A DNA stretch of 64,000 nucleotides from Proteus cibi (GTDB lineage: Bacteria; Pseudomonadota; Gammaproteobacteria; Enterobacterales; Enterobacteriaceae). Location: assembly GCF_003144405.1 (NCBI RefSeq), contig NZ_PENW01000031.1, forward strand, positions 167,220-231,219, given 5' to 3'. Numbering within the stretch: the stretch's first letter is position 1; every line of letters begins with the position of its first letter. Of the stretch, positions 10,642 to 19,983 are shown piece after piece. The notes below the pieces were generated by a model, which ran no database searches, was not told the DNA's origin, and was given only the letters and a program-made list of their open reading frames with translations. Position numbers and translations under genes: made by a program.

Positions 10642-11517
10642 TTACAGCATATCATTAAGCATCACACCAACACCGACCCGTGTCTGACGAAAGTTATAAT
10701 CAATCATTGATTCACCATAGCCACTAAATACTTGGGTATAAAAGCGTACATGCTTAGTAATTGGGTAGCTCCAGCCTAATTCAGCCGCTCCATAGCCACT
10801 GTTCCAGTTATAACGCCCAGTCGCAGTGATCACACTTTCACCTAACCGATAGCCTGCTTTTAAGCGGTAATAACCCATATAGCGATTAATCTCTGGATTA
10901 TCATCACGTTGAGCACTTTCACTAAAGCGATACCACGGTTTTAAATCAAGCTGTAAATTGCCTTTTTGCACCATAAAACGTGCATAAGCACGATTCCAGC
11001 TACGAGAGGTGGGATCAGAACGACCATTTGATTCGTGGTTAAAACCCGTTTCTATTTCACGAAGTGTCCAACCTGCAAATTTATAGTCTGTTGCCCACCC
11101 TAGAAAAAGTTGCGGTTCATAGTTTGTCTCACGAAAAGGGGCTGATTCTTTCTTATTGCTTAATTGCCACCAAGAGCGCTGAGTATAAGATGCCGCTAAA
11201 ACAGAGTTTTCACCCGCAATGCCACGCCATAAAGGGAAGGCTAAACTGAGCTGAAATTTCACCTCATCTTTTTTAGCCTTATTACCCCAATCATAACTTT
11301 GAATCGCCTCTTTATTCATATCAGAGGTGTCAGTGTAAATAATATAATTGGATTCATAAGGATAAAGAACAAAAGGTGAATCGTACTCTTGTAATAAACC
11401 AGAGATGATACTGCCCTGAACAAGCGGTGCAGGAGATGATGATGCCTGTATTTCGGATGTAAATCCCCATGCTGGATAGAATAAAACCACCGCAAGTAAA
11501 GAACGGATGTAACGCAT
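10642..11517 (-). CDS. pldA: Outer-membrane phospholipase A (PldA)
   Basis: Calcium-dependent phospholipase A1/A2 in a 12-strand outer-membrane barrel; it removes phospholipids that have strayed into the outer leaflet. 291 aa with a signal peptide (about 20 residues). The active-site block GFNHESNGRSDPTSRSWNR carries the family's His-Ser-Asn residues. It has its own terminator before recQ, and the upstream region to yigI is divergent. Confidence 0.95.
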   Translation of the reverse strand: MRYIRSLLAVVLFYPAWGFTSEIQASSSPAPLVQGSIISGLLQEYDSPFVLYPYESNYIIYTDTSDMNKEAIQSYDWGNKAKKDEVKFQLSLAFPLWRGIAGENSVLAASYTQRSWWQLSNKKESAPFRETNYEPQLFLGWATDYKFAGWTLREIETGFNHESNGRSDPTSRSWNRAYARFMVQKGNLQLDLKPWYRFSESAQRDDNPEINRYMGYYRLKAGYRLGESVITATGRYNWNSGYGAAELGWSYPITKHVRFYTQVFSGYGESMIDYNFRQTRVGVGVMLNDML

Positions 11518-11749
11518 AGTTAATTATCCTGTTTCATTATTGAATAATATAGAAGTTAGTACTTACTTTAGAATTAATTCTTATATATGTGCTTTATTAC
11601 ACGTTAGCGCTCATATTTTACACGTAATTGCCATTAAATCTCGTATATTTTTATATCGTTATATTTATAGCACGAATGTGCAATTACGATTTTGTCATGT
11701 ATTATTAACATAATATTAACTTAACGACGTGATATCAGAGGTTCTAAAA

Positions 11750-12217
11750 ATGGAAAAACAATTAACATTAGAAGAGGCTCAAACGCTCATTGGTCATGTT
11801 TTTGTTTATAAGATGCCCTTTAATCAATTAATCGGCTTAGAACTCGTTCGCTTTGAGCAAGACTACGCGGAAATTCAATTCCGCTACCAAGATAAATTGG
11901 TCGGTAATATCGCTCAACGCATTTTACACGGTGGACTTATTGCTTCGGTGCTTGATGTCAGTGCGGGATTAGTTTGTGTTGGTAATGCATTAACACGTTT
12001 AGCACCAATATCCCAAGAGCAGTTAGAACAGAAACTCGCTAACATGGGCACTATCGACTTACGCGTTGATTATTTAAGACCGGGACGAGGAGAATATTTT
12101 ACTGCAAGTAGCCATATTTTACGCAGTGGCAATAAAGTGTCTGTTGCTCGTGTTGAATTACATAATGAAAAACAAGTTCATATTGCGAGTGGGACTGCAA
12201 CCTATATCGTAGGTTAA
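11750..12217 (+). CDS. yigI: Hotdog-fold acyl-CoA thioesterase family protein YigI
   Basis: PaaI-like hotdog protein, 155 aa, probably a thioesterase; the physiological substrate is not visible from the sequence. The motifs [17 protein letters not shown] and [15 protein letters not shown] match E. coli YigI. I chose the ATG at 11750 because AGAGG is 8 bases upstream and the length equals that of E. coli; an in-frame GTG at 11729 lacks a ribosome site. It is divergent from pldA and followed by rarD. Confidence 0.9.
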   Translation: MEKQLTLEEAQTLIGHVFVYKMPFNQLIGLELVRFEQDYAEIQFRYQDKLVGNIAQRILHGGLIASVLDVSAGLVCVGNALTRLAPISQEQLEQKLANMGTIDLRVDYLRPGRGEYFTASSHILRSGNKVSVARVELHNEKQVHIASGTATYIVG

Positions 12218-12362
12218 GCCTTTGTTAGAATTCATTGTGCGCGATAATGCTTAGATTAGTATTAATTACTTGTAAAAATACATGCCTAATGACACATTAG
12301 ATAATGTCATTGGGTATGATAACCCCGTCACACTTTTCCTTTCCATCAATTCCAGAGATAGC

Positions 12363-13256
12363 ATGAGCCAGAAAAACACGATGAAAGGCGTTTTATGTGC
12401 CTTAGGCGCCTATTTGATCTGGGGTATTGCCCCTGTCTATTTTAAAAGCATTCAAGAAGTGCCTGCAGAAGAGATCTTAACGCACCGTATTTTATGGTCG
12501 TTCTTTTTTATGTTGATTTTAATGACTATCAGTCGTCATTGGCCCTATTTGCGTCAATTAATACGTCAACCTAAAAAAATGCTTCTTTTAGCACTGACTG
12601 CCGTCATTATCGCAACTAACTGGCTTACCTATATATGGGCAGTTAATCACGGCTACATGCTAGAAGCCAGCCTTGGTTACTTTATTAATCCACTGGTTAA
12701 CGTACTCTTTGGCATGCTTTTCTTAAGCGAACGCTTCCGCCGTATGCAATGGGTAGCAGTAGGTTTAGCATTTACAGGTGTCTTTATTCAACTCTGGCAC
12801 TTTGGTTCAGTCCCCGTGATTGGATTAAGCCTCGCCGTCACTTTTGGTCTTTATGGCTTACTGCGTAAAAAATTGGGTGTCGATGCACAAACAGGTATGT
12901 TGGTAGAAACATTATGGCTATTCCCTGTTGCATTAGTTTATCTCTCCTTTTTCACACATTCACCGACTAGCAATATGCTTGAAAATAGTTGGTCATTAAA
13001 TACCTTGTTAATTGCAGCTGGTATTATTACAACTGTACCACTACTGCTTTTTACAGAAGCTGCGCATCATCTGCGTTTATCAACCTTGGGCTTTTTCCAA
13101 TATATTGGCCCAACCTTGATGTTTATTCTTGCCACAATGGTATATGGCGAAAAAATTGATGCTGAACGGCTGATCACCTTCGGCTTTATTTGGGTTGCGC
13201 TGATCCTCTTTACGCTGGATGCTCTTTATACACAACGCCGTTTAAGACGTAACTAA
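12363..13256 (+). CDS. rarD: EamA-family transporter RarD
   Basis: Inner-membrane protein with about ten membrane segments from the drug/metabolite transporter superfamily; the substrate is unknown. Diagnostic stretches are GAYLIWGIAPVYFK near the start and RLSTLGFFQYIGPT near the end. I chose the ATG at 12363 (297 aa; E. coli 296). The frame is open 27 codons further upstream, but the extra residues have no counterpart in RarD and the ribosome site there is weak. It follows yigI as in E. coli. Confidence 0.92.
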   Translation: MSQKNTMKGVLCALGAYLIWGIAPVYFKSIQEVPAEEILTHRILWSFFFMLILMTISRHWPYLRQLIRQPKKMLLLALTAVIIATNWLTYIWAVNHGYMLEASLGYFINPLVNVLFGMLFLSERFRRMQWVAVGLAFTGVFIQLWHFGSVPVIGLSLAVTFGLYGLLRKKLGVDAQTGMLVETLWLFPVALVYLSFFTHSPTSNMLENSWSLNTLLIAAGIITTVPLLLFTEAAHHLRLSTLGFFQYIGPTLMFILATMVYGEKIDAERLITFGFIWVALILFTLDALYTQRRLRRN

Positions 13257-13267
13257 CCCTCTAAAAC

Positions 13268-13666
13268 TCACTCTTCCGCTAAATTACCAATTTGAGTAAA
13301 AGCGGAAGAGCATTTTTTCTTCTGATTTTTCTTTAACAGATGTGCATTCTTGGCTATCTCTTCCACATACCGACACGAGCGCCTAAATAGTGCTGATATT
13401 GAGTTATTAATCACCTGAATACGGTTAATCACAATCCAAGGGTAGAGATTGATTCTAGGAACAAAATCACGCTGATGCCTTAACAATTTACAATAGAGAT
13501 CTTCTTCAAGTTCATTGATGGGTTCACTGGGATGATAGGTATCACAAAGGACTTCATCAGTATTTTCGATCAATAATTTATTACTAGGAAAAGAGGCAGA
13601 AGAGGTACGCGTACAAGGTGCGACAAAAGAGTAGGTATAAAAAAATACGCTAGAGGATTTCATCAA
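13268..13666 (-). CDS. Hypothetical protein, 132 aa
   Basis: I do not recognise this protein. It is Ser/Cys-rich at the N-terminus, has several aromatic residues, and ends with a Lys-rich segment (KKNQKKKC). The possible ribosome site (GGGA) is weak. It occupies the place between rarD and uvrD where E. coli carries corA, yigF and yigG. Its 3' end overlaps a palindrome that may be the rarD terminator. It could be a lineage-specific gene, a remnant, or a chance frame. Confidence 0.4.
   Translation of the reverse strand: MMKSSSVFFYTYSFVAPCTRTSSASFPSNKLLIENTDEVLCDTYHPSEPINELEEDLYCKLLRHQRDFVPRINLYPWIVINRIQVINNSISALFRRSCRYVEEIAKNAHLLKKNQKKKCSSAFTQIGNLAEE
13271..13320 (+). terminator. Probable rarD terminator
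   Basis: CTCTTCCGCT (13271-13280) and AGCGGAAGAG (13301-13310) form a perfect 10-bp stem with a 20-nt loop, followed by a T-rich run on the plus strand. It begins 15 bases after the rarD stop. Confidence 0.6.
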
Positions 13667-13728
13667 TTAATCCCGTTAAGTAAGAATAGATAACGAGATT
13701 ATTAAGTAACCTATTTGAACTTCCCTTA

Positions 13729-13775
13729 AAAAAAACACCCTAGCTTATCTATCAAATAAGTAAGGGTGTTTTTTT
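13729..13775. terminator. uvrD terminator (palindromic)
   Basis: ACACCCT and AGGGTGT arms, with inner CTTAT/ATAAG pairing, flanked by A8 and T7 runs. It is placed 35-80 bases past the uvrD stop and is symmetric enough to work in both directions. Confidence 0.85.
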
Positions 13776-13809
13776 ATATTGGGTAATGCTAATTCACTCT
13801 AATTGAGGT

Positions 13810-15966
13810 TTATTCCAGTCGAGCAAATGCTGCCACCAGCCATTTAATCCCTTCACCATTAAAGGCGATTTGTAATCGACAATGTTCACCGCTACCTTCA
13901 ATATTGATAATGGTGCCATCACCAAATTTGGGATGCTTCACACGTTGCCCAAGCGAATACCCCGTATCATTGTTGATAATCGGCGTGCCTAAACGGCTAT
14001 GATTAACAGGACGGGAAACCGTGGCGCGTAAACGTACCTCTTCGACACATTCTTTAGGTAATTCACCAATAAAACGAGAAGGACGATGGCTGACTTCTTT
14101 TCCATATAAACGGCGGTTTTCAGCGTAAGTGAGTGTTAACTTTTTCATTGCTCGAGTAACACCAACATACGCCAAGCGACGTTCTTCTTCTAAACGCCCG
14201 CCCTCATCTAGTGACATTTGACTTGGGAACATGCCTTCTTCTACACCCACAATAAAGACTTGTGAAAATTCGAGCCCTTTAGCCGAGTGAAGTGTCATTA
14301 ACTGCACTGCATCTTGATATGCATCCGCTTGGCTTTCGCCGGATTCTAATGCAGCATGCGAAAGAAACGCTTGCAGAGGCATTAGATCTTCATCTTCATC
14401 TTGATAACTAAATTGGCGAGTCGCAGTGACCAGTTCTTCTAAGTTTTCAATACGGGCTTGTGCTTTTTCACCTTTTTCTTGCTCATACATCGCTTTTAAA
14501 CCTGAATCACGGATAATTCGGTCTGTTTGCACATGTAATGGCATATCTGCTGTTTCAGAAGCGAGTGTTTCTATCAGCTCTAAGAATCGTTGAATCGCAG
14601 CGGTTGCACGCCCTGCTAACATTTTATGTTCAATAACCTGTAATGCACTTTCCCATAAAGTAATTTGGTTATCTCTTGCGACTTGGCGAACAATATCTAG
14701 TGTTCTATCACCAATGCCGCGTGTTGGTGTATTCACAACACGTTCAAAAGAAGCATCATCATGGCGATTAGCCGTTAATCGCATATAAGAGAGTGCATCT
14801 TTGATCTCTTGGCGCTCGAAGAAACGCTGACCACCATAGATACGATATGGCATCGCCGCTTGTAATAACGCCTCTTCCATTATACGAGATTGGGCATTGC
14901 TACGATAAAGAATGGCGCAGTCTGTTAGCGCACCACCTTCTTCTTGCCAGCGCTTAATTCGACCTACAACATAACGCGCTTCATCCAAATCATTAAAAGC
15001 ACAATACAGCGAAATAGGCTCACCTTCCGCCCCTTCAGTCCACAGGTTTTTACCTAATCTGTCACTGTTATTGGCAATGAGTGCATTCGCAGCTTTTAGA
15101 ATATTACTGGTAGAACGATAATTTTGCTCTAATCGGATCGTCTCTGCGCCAGGAAATTCATTTAAGAAATTTTGAATATTCTCGACTTGCGCACCACGCC
15201 AGCCATAAATAGATTGATCATCATCACCGACAATCATCACTTTACCCGTTTGCCCCGCTAACATTCTTATCCATGCGTATTGAATACGGTTAGTATCTTG
15301 GAACTCATCAACCAAGATATTGGTAAAGCGATTTTGGTAATGTTCTAAAATTTGAGGTTTATTCAGCCAAAGTTCATGGGCACGTAATAAAAGCTCAGCA
15401 AAGTCCACCAGCCCCGCACGATCACATGCTTCTTGATATGCTTGATACACTTTCAACCATGTTGTTTCAACAGGATTACCATATGTTTGAATATGTTGAG
15501 GTCGTAAACCCTCATCTTTTTTACCGTTGATATACCACATGCCTTGACGTGCAGGCCATTGTTTATCATCAAGATCCATTGACTTAACAATGCGGCGAAT
15601 AAGGCGATATTGATCATCACTATCAATAATTTGGAAGTCTTGTGGCAAATTTGCATCAAGATAGTGTGCGCGTAATAAACGATGAGCAAGGCTATGGAAA
15701 GTACCAATCCACATACCACCTTGGCTTGTACCAATTAAGTCCTCAATACGATGGCGCATCTCTGCAGCGGCTTTATTGGTAAACGTCACAGCCATAATCG
15801 AAAAAGGAGAAGCTTGTTCAACAGATAATAACCAAGCGATACGATGTACCAGTACCCGAGTTTTACCACTGCCTGCGCCAGCTAACACCAGCATATTAAT
15901 ACGAGGTGCGGCTACAGCTTCGCGCTGTTTATCGTTAAGGCCTTCTAGCAGATATGAGACGTCCAT
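13810..15966 (-). CDS. uvrD: DNA helicase II (UvrD)
   Basis: 3'-5' superfamily 1 helicase for nucleotide excision repair and mismatch repair. 718 aa from the ATG at 15966, where the protein begins MDVSYLL as in E. coli; an in-frame ATG three codons upstream is less likely. Visible motifs are AGAGSGKT (Walker A), VDEFQDTN (motif II), [13 protein letters not shown] (motif III), LHSAKGLEF (motif V), and the C-terminal Tudor-like region (GQRVKHPKFGDGTI). A perfect LexA box lies 29 bases upstream, so SOS induction is expected. Confidence 0.97.
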   Translation of the reverse strand: MDVSYLLEGLNDKQREAVAAPRINMLVLAGAGSGKTRVLVHRIAWLLSVEQASPFSIMAVTFTNKAAAEMRHRIEDLIGTSQGGMWIGTFHSLAHRLLRAHYLDANLPQDFQIIDSDDQYRLIRRIVKSMDLDDKQWPARQGMWYINGKKDEGLRPQHIQTYGNPVETTWLKVYQAYQEACDRAGLVDFAELLLRAHELWLNKPQILEHYQNRFTNILVDEFQDTNRIQYAWIRMLAGQTGKVMIVGDDDQSIYGWRGAQVENIQNFLNEFPGAETIRLEQNYRSTSNILKAANALIANNSDRLGKNLWTEGAEGEPISLYCAFNDLDEARYVVGRIKRWQEEGGALTDCAILYRSNAQSRIMEEALLQAAMPYRIYGGQRFFERQEIKDALSYMRLTANRHDDASFERVVNTPTRGIGDRTLDIVRQVARDNQITLWESALQVIEHKMLAGRATAAIQRFLELIETLASETADMPLHVQTDRIIRDSGLKAMYEQEKGEKAQARIENLEELVTATRQFSYQDEDEDLMPLQAFLSHAALESGESQADAYQDAVQLMTLHSAKGLEFSQVFIVGVEEGMFPSQMSLDEGGRLEEERRLAYVGVTRAMKKLTLTYAENRRLYGKEVSHRPSRFIGELPKECVEEVRLRATVSRPVNHSRLGTPIINNDTGYSLGQRVKHPKFGDGTIINIEGSGEHCRLQIAFNGEGIKWLVAAFARLE

Positions 15967-15994
15967 AATTACCAATCATTTAGTGAAGAAAATA

Positions 15995-16010
15995 CTGTGG
16001 ATATATACAG
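15995..16010 (-). promoter_or_regulatory. LexA box of uvrD
   Basis: CTGTGGATATATACAG fits the consensus CTGT-N8-ACAG exactly and lies just upstream of uvrD. SOS control of uvrD is established in E. coli; extending it to this genome is inference. Confidence 0.9.
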
Positions 16011-16110
16011 AAATAGTGAGTAAGCAACAAACTAACAGGAATTTACGCGCTATGCAAAATAAAGCCTTTTTTAACCGCGTTTATCTGTACCATTCTTACC
16101 GAATATCACA

Positions 16111-16827
16111 TTAAACTAATTCTATCAGTTTGCTTAAATCTGTAATTTCAATATGTGGCATGACTCTGGTTTCACCTTCTTCAAACAAACTACGGTTATC
16201 TAGGTTAATCCAGCACGCTTGTAATCCACTATTAACAGCCCCCTCGACATCGGTTACAAGATGATCACCCACATGTAGAATTTTCTCATGTGGAAGATTT
16301 AACAGTGAGGCGGCTTTATCAAACATATCAGGATAAGGCTTAGAGCGACCATCAGGACCCGCTTTTAAAATATGTGAAAAATACTGCCCTAAGCCACAAC
16401 TTAATGGGTTTGCATTACCATTTGTAATCGCAATTAATGGGATTTTCTGTGCCAGTTCGGTGAGAACGTGATGGGTATTTTTAGGCACATTAATACGGCT
16501 ACGCCAATAAGCAAAGTGCGCCATAATCTCATCGGCACCTTGTTGTGCTTTGGCTTCACTGTAACTGTAATCTAACAGCATATTTCTAGCAGCAAGCCAA
16601 CGCCATTGCGTAATATCATGAAAAATATCAGGATTATTTTCTATAAGTGGCTTTTTATAGGCATTCACATCTTTTTCTGTGAAATGATTAAAACGCAGAT
16701 CATATTGACGAATAAAATCCAGCGTCTCTTTTTCAGTTCTGTCCATCACTGGTACATTGTCATACAGCGTGTCATCTAAATCAAAAGTCATCGCTGCAAT
16801 TGGCGTCAGAGTTCTGTAAAAGCGCAT
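16111..16827 (-). CDS. yigB: HAD phosphatase YigB (FMN phosphatase family)
   Basis: Haloacid dehalogenase hydrolase; the E. coli homologue dephosphorylates FMN and also 5-amino-6-ribitylamino-uracil phosphate in riboflavin synthesis. 238 aa. The nucleophile motif FDLDDTLYD is near residue 15; the late motif HVGDHLVTDVEGA is also present. The ATG overlaps the xerC stop (TAATG), so translation is coupled to xerC. Confidence 0.93.
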   Translation of the reverse strand: MRFYRTLTPIAAMTFDLDDTLYDNVPVMDRTEKETLDFIRQYDLRFNHFTEKDVNAYKKPLIENNPDIFHDITQWRWLAARNMLLDYSYSEAKAQQGADEIMAHFAYWRSRINVPKNTHHVLTELAQKIPLIAITNGNANPLSCGLGQYFSHILKAGPDGRSKPYPDMFDKAASLLNLPHEKILHVGDHLVTDVEGAVNSGLQACWINLDNRSLFEEGETRVMPHIEITDLSKLIELV

Positions 16828-17750
16828 TATGATTTTTCTCTCTTAGCTCTCGGATGAGCTGCATCATAGACTTTCGCTAAATGCTGAAAATCTAAGTGGG
16901 TATAAACTTGTGTGGTCGATAAATTAGCGTGCCCTAACAATTCTTGTACAGCACGTAAATCACCACTGGATTCCAACAAATGAGTGGCAAACGAGTGGCG
17001 TAATTTATGAGGATTCACATGGCTACTTAGTCCTTGTTTAATACCCCAAAGTTCAAACCGTTTTTGTACACTACGCACGGATAAACGCTTACCGCTTTGG
17101 GTGGAGATAAAGACAGCTTTATCCTCAGGTGCATAGAGTTCTCGCATCGGAAACCAATTTTGTAACCACTCTAGCGCTTTTCTTCCCAATGGTACTTTTC
17201 GTTCTTTACTTCCCTTCCCTAACACACGAACTTCACCTTCATTCATGTCGATATCGCTAATGTTTAAGTTAGTCAATTCTGATAGACGTAATCCTGCACC
17301 ATACATCACTTCTAGCATGGTTCTATCTCTCACAGAGAGCGGATCTTTTAAGTCGATATTCATCAATTGGCTAACTTCATCGACATCCATATTTTTAGGA
17401 AGGTGGCGACCAGATTTAGGTGTACGAATACCTTTAGCGGGATTAACCTCTAACATCCCTTGCATCACTTGCCAATCAAGAAAGCTACGTAACGCCGAAA
17501 AGCGCAAAGCAAGGCTAGCCGATTGTAAACCGCTACGATGACTTTTCGCTAATAGCATGCGTACATGTTGACTTTCAAGTGATATCCATTGTGTGATTTT
17601 CATCGCTACCATCATTTGCGCTAATGCAGTCAGTTGGCGATGATAATTTTCTACGGTGACAGGGCTTAATCGGCGTTCAACTTGGATATAACGCAAGAAT
17701 TGCTCGATAGCGGTGGAGAGTGTTTCTGGAATATCTATTGGTTGATTCAT
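16827..17750 (-). CDS. xerC: Tyrosine recombinase XerC
   Basis: Site-specific recombinase that with XerD resolves chromosome dimers at dif. 307 aa. An N-terminal SAM-like DNA-binding domain is followed by the catalytic domain with R in [24 protein letters not shown] in [10 protein letters not shown], and the nucleophile Tyr in VYTH. I chose the ATG at 17750, which overlaps the upstream stop as ATGA; a TTG five codons upstream is possible but less likely. Confidence 0.95.
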   Translation of the reverse strand: MNQPIDIPETLSTAIEQFLRYIQVERRLSPVTVENYHRQLTALAQMMVAMKITQWISLESQHVRMLLAKSHRSGLQSASLALRFSALRSFLDWQVMQGMLEVNPAKGIRTPKSGRHLPKNMDVDEVSQLMNIDLKDPLSVRDRTMLEVMYGAGLRLSELTNLNISDIDMNEGEVRVLGKGSKERKVPLGRKALEWLQNWFPMRELYAPEDKAVFISTQSGKRLSVRSVQKRFELWGIKQGLSSHVNPHKLRHSFATHLLESSGDLRAVQELLGHANLSTTQVYTHLDFQHLAKVYDAAHPRAKREKS

Positions 17751-18457
17751 TGCCTTGCAATCCAACGAAGTAACAACTCGGGTAAAATATGGGCGAGCTT
17801 ATCTAACATGACTGTGCCCATTCCTTCCTGAAAATGTTGGCTATCTCGGCTATTAAAAATAATCACACCCAAATCGCCATAATGCCCTAATAATGAAAGT
17901 GCAACGGAACCAGAACGTCGTACATTAGGCATCAAGAGCATTATCTCTTGCCCATTTAATGTACCTAGATAGTGATTATCATCACCCATACGTTGAATGC
18001 GAAAATGTTCAAATGCTTGGCGGGATAATGGGAGATCTTGTGCATCTAAAGGTGGCTGTAATTGCCAGCGATCGGTAAATAGACGTAATTGAACTGAATA
18101 AAGTCCTAATTCCTTTGCCCAAAGGTTTAAACGTTCTAACATTTCGTGGAGAGAAGCACTGCTAGAGAGTTCAGAAATTAATAATAAGAGTTGGCTAAAC
18201 AAGGCTTCATTTTCAGAGGCTTGTTCTATCAACAAACGCATATCTTCTTCAAGATAGTGGATACGGTTACGTTGACGCGACATTATCCATTCAACTAAAG
18301 AAACCGTTCCTCTGACGGGATGAGGAACTTGCATTTGCTCAATATAGCTTGCATTACGGATAAAAAAACCAGGATGTTCCCTGAGGTAACGGATCACTTG
18401 TTGGTCATTAAGTTCGTTTGTTTCAGGGCAACAGAACTGCTCATTTTTATCCGTCAT
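17747..18457 (-). CDS. yigA: DUF484 protein YigA
   Basis: GAF-like DUF484 protein of unknown function, 236 aa, always found between dapF and xerC in enterobacteria. The N-terminal [12 protein letters not shown] and the later [15 protein letters not shown] are typical. It overlaps xerC by 4 bp (ATGA) and follows dapF by 25 bp, so the chain dapF-yigA-xerC-yigB is likely one transcript. Confidence 0.9.
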   Translation of the reverse strand: MTDKNEQFCCPETNELNDQQVIRYLREHPGFFIRNASYIEQMQVPHPVRGTVSLVEWIMSRQRNRIHYLEEDMRLLIEQASENEALFSQLLLLISELSSSASLHEMLERLNLWAKELGLYSVQLRLFTDRWQLQPPLDAQDLPLSRQAFEHFRIQRMGDDNHYLGTLNGQEIMLLMPNVRRSGSVALSLLGHYGDLGVIIFNSRDSQHFQEGMGTVMLDKLAHILPELLLRWIARQ

Positions 18458-18482
18458 ACAGATAGCCTCTCAAAAAATAATG

Positions 18483-19307
18483 TTATAACTGAATGATCCC
18501 ATCATAGATATGTGTCGCAGGCCCAGTCATATAAAGAGAGTGACCCTCTCCTTTCCATTCAATTAGCAATGATCCACCTGGTAAGGTGACTTTCACACGT
18601 TTATCTAATAAGCCTTGTGAAATACCAACGGCGACAGCTGCACAAGCCCCGCTACCACAAGCATTTGTTTCACCTGCACCACGTTCAAATACCCGCAAAT
18701 GAAGCTGACTTCTGTCTACAATTTGCATAAAACCAATATTAGCACGTTCAGGAAAACGTTCATGTTGCTCTAACACAGGCCCTAACAACTCAACTTCTGC
18801 GGTTTTAATGTCATCAACCTGAATAACGCAATGAGGATTTCCCATTGAAACCACACCACATAATACAGTGCGTTCCATTGCCCTGATAATATAGGTCTTT
18901 TCTGCCTTTTGTGCACGGAAAGGGACTTTTTGAGGTTCAAACTCAGGCTCGCCCATATTGACGCACACATCGTCATTATCCATAACATGCAAGGTCATTC
19001 TGCCAGACTGCGTACTGACTTTTATCTCTCTTTTATTTGTAAGACCTTTTAATCTCACAAATCGAGCAAAGCAACGGGCACCATTACCACACTGCGCAAC
19101 CTCACTTCCATCTGCATTAAAAATCCGGTAATGGAAATCGAGTTCAGGATCATAAGGTGCTTCAACCACCAATAATTGATCAAACCCAACACCAGTATGG
19201 CGATTTGCTAATCGACATATTAATTCTGGTGAAAAATAAACATTTTGAGTCACAGCATCGACCACCATAAAGTCGTTGCCAAGACCATGCATTTTTGAAA
19301 ATTGCAT
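18483..19307 (-). CDS. dapF: Diaminopimelate epimerase
   Basis: Converts LL- to meso-diaminopimelate for lysine and peptidoglycan. 274 aa. The two-base mechanism residues are present: Cys73 in AQCGNGARC and Cys217 in NACGSGACA. It lies about 40 bp downstream of lptM and heads the yigA-xerC-yigB chain. Confidence 0.97.
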   Translation of the reverse strand: MQFSKMHGLGNDFMVVDAVTQNVYFSPELICRLANRHTGVGFDQLLVVEAPYDPELDFHYRIFNADGSEVAQCGNGARCFARFVRLKGLTNKREIKVSTQSGRMTLHVMDNDDVCVNMGEPEFEPQKVPFRAQKAEKTYIIRAMERTVLCGVVSMGNPHCVIQVDDIKTAEVELLGPVLEQHERFPERANIGFMQIVDRSQLHLRVFERGAGETNACGSGACAAVAVGISQGLLDKRVKVTLPGGSLLIEWKGEGHSLYMTGPATHIYDGIIQL

Positions 19308-19348
19308 CTTGCCCCTGCCTGAAACGAAATTACCGTTTCTAAGATTGA

Positions 19349-19516
19349 CTAATTGGTCTGAGTTGAGGCGCTCTCAACTTGCTGGGTTGGCTGGGATGAC
19401 TGTGTCATTTTTGCCTGAGTATCTTCAGGAGGGAAATAAAGAGGACCTTTCAAGCCGCAACCAGAAAGAGAAATCAGTGTTATTATAGCAAGAGTGCAAC
19501 GTAAATACGTTTTCAT
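19349..19516 (-). CDS. lptM: LPS-assembly lipoprotein LptM (YifL)
   Basis: Small lipoprotein, 55 aa, that helps oxidative maturation of the LptD-LptE lipopolysaccharide translocon. A short hydrophobic signal ends in the lipobox LSGC, followed by the conserved [12 protein letters not shown] and then a low-complexity Gln/Ser/Thr tail. I chose the ATG at 19516; an upstream in-frame ATG at 19534 would put extra residues before the signal peptide. It is divergent from cyaY and upstream of dapF, as in E. coli. Confidence 0.88.
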   Translation of the reverse strand: MKTYLRCTLAIITLISLSGCGLKGPLYFPPEDTQAKMTQSSQPTQQVESASTQTN

Positions 19517-19595
19517 TCGAAATCTGCCTGTCATTTATTTAGTTAATATCCTCTATAATCGCAGTTAGATCTCGAAAAGCAAATAGGAAATGAAG

Positions 19596-19913
19596 ATGAA
19601 CGACAGTGAATTTCACCAATTAGCTGACGAACTCTTGTCAGAAATAGAACAAACTATTGATAATTATGAAGGTGACGCAGATATTGATTGTGAAATCAAT
19701 GGCGGTGTAATGACATTAACCTTTGAAAATAATAGCAAAATTATCATTAATCGTCAGGAAGCATTTCATCAAGTTTGGTTAGCGACACGTTCCGGTGGCT
19801 ATCACTTTGATTGGAAAAATGAACAATGGATTTGTGATAGAAGCGGCGGTGAATTTTTAACCATGTTAGCACAAGCGATAACAGAACAAAGTGGGGAAGC
19901 GTTTTCTTTCTAA
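19596..19913 (+). CDS. cyaY: Frataxin-like iron protein CyaY
   Basis: Bacterial frataxin; binds iron and modulates IscS-dependent Fe-S cluster assembly. 105 aa. The acidic first helix is rich in Asp/Glu, and the sheet motif [17 protein letters not shown] is followed by [14 protein letters not shown] and GGYHFDW. I chose the ATG at 19596 because AGG stands 8 bases before it; the ATG at 19590 is only 2 bases away. It is convergent with cyaA, with a shared terminator. Confidence 0.95.
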   Translation: MNDSEFHQLADELLSEIEQTIDNYEGDADIDCEINGGVMTLTFENNSKIIINRQEAFHQVWLATRSGGYHFDWKNEQWICDRSGGEFLTMLAQAITEQSGEAFSF

Positions 19914-19932
19914 AAAGCGCAGTTAACGACAA

Positions 19933-19959
19933 AAATGGGAGCTATCAAAGCTCCCATTT
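19933..19959. terminator. Bidirectional terminator between cyaY and cyaA
   Basis: AAATGGGAGCT (19933-19943) and AGCTCCCATTT (19949-19959) form a perfect 11-bp stem with a 5-nt loop between convergent genes. T-rich sequence follows on the plus strand. Confidence 0.88.
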
Positions 19960-19983
19960 GTGTTTTTATTGGCTTGTATGCAA

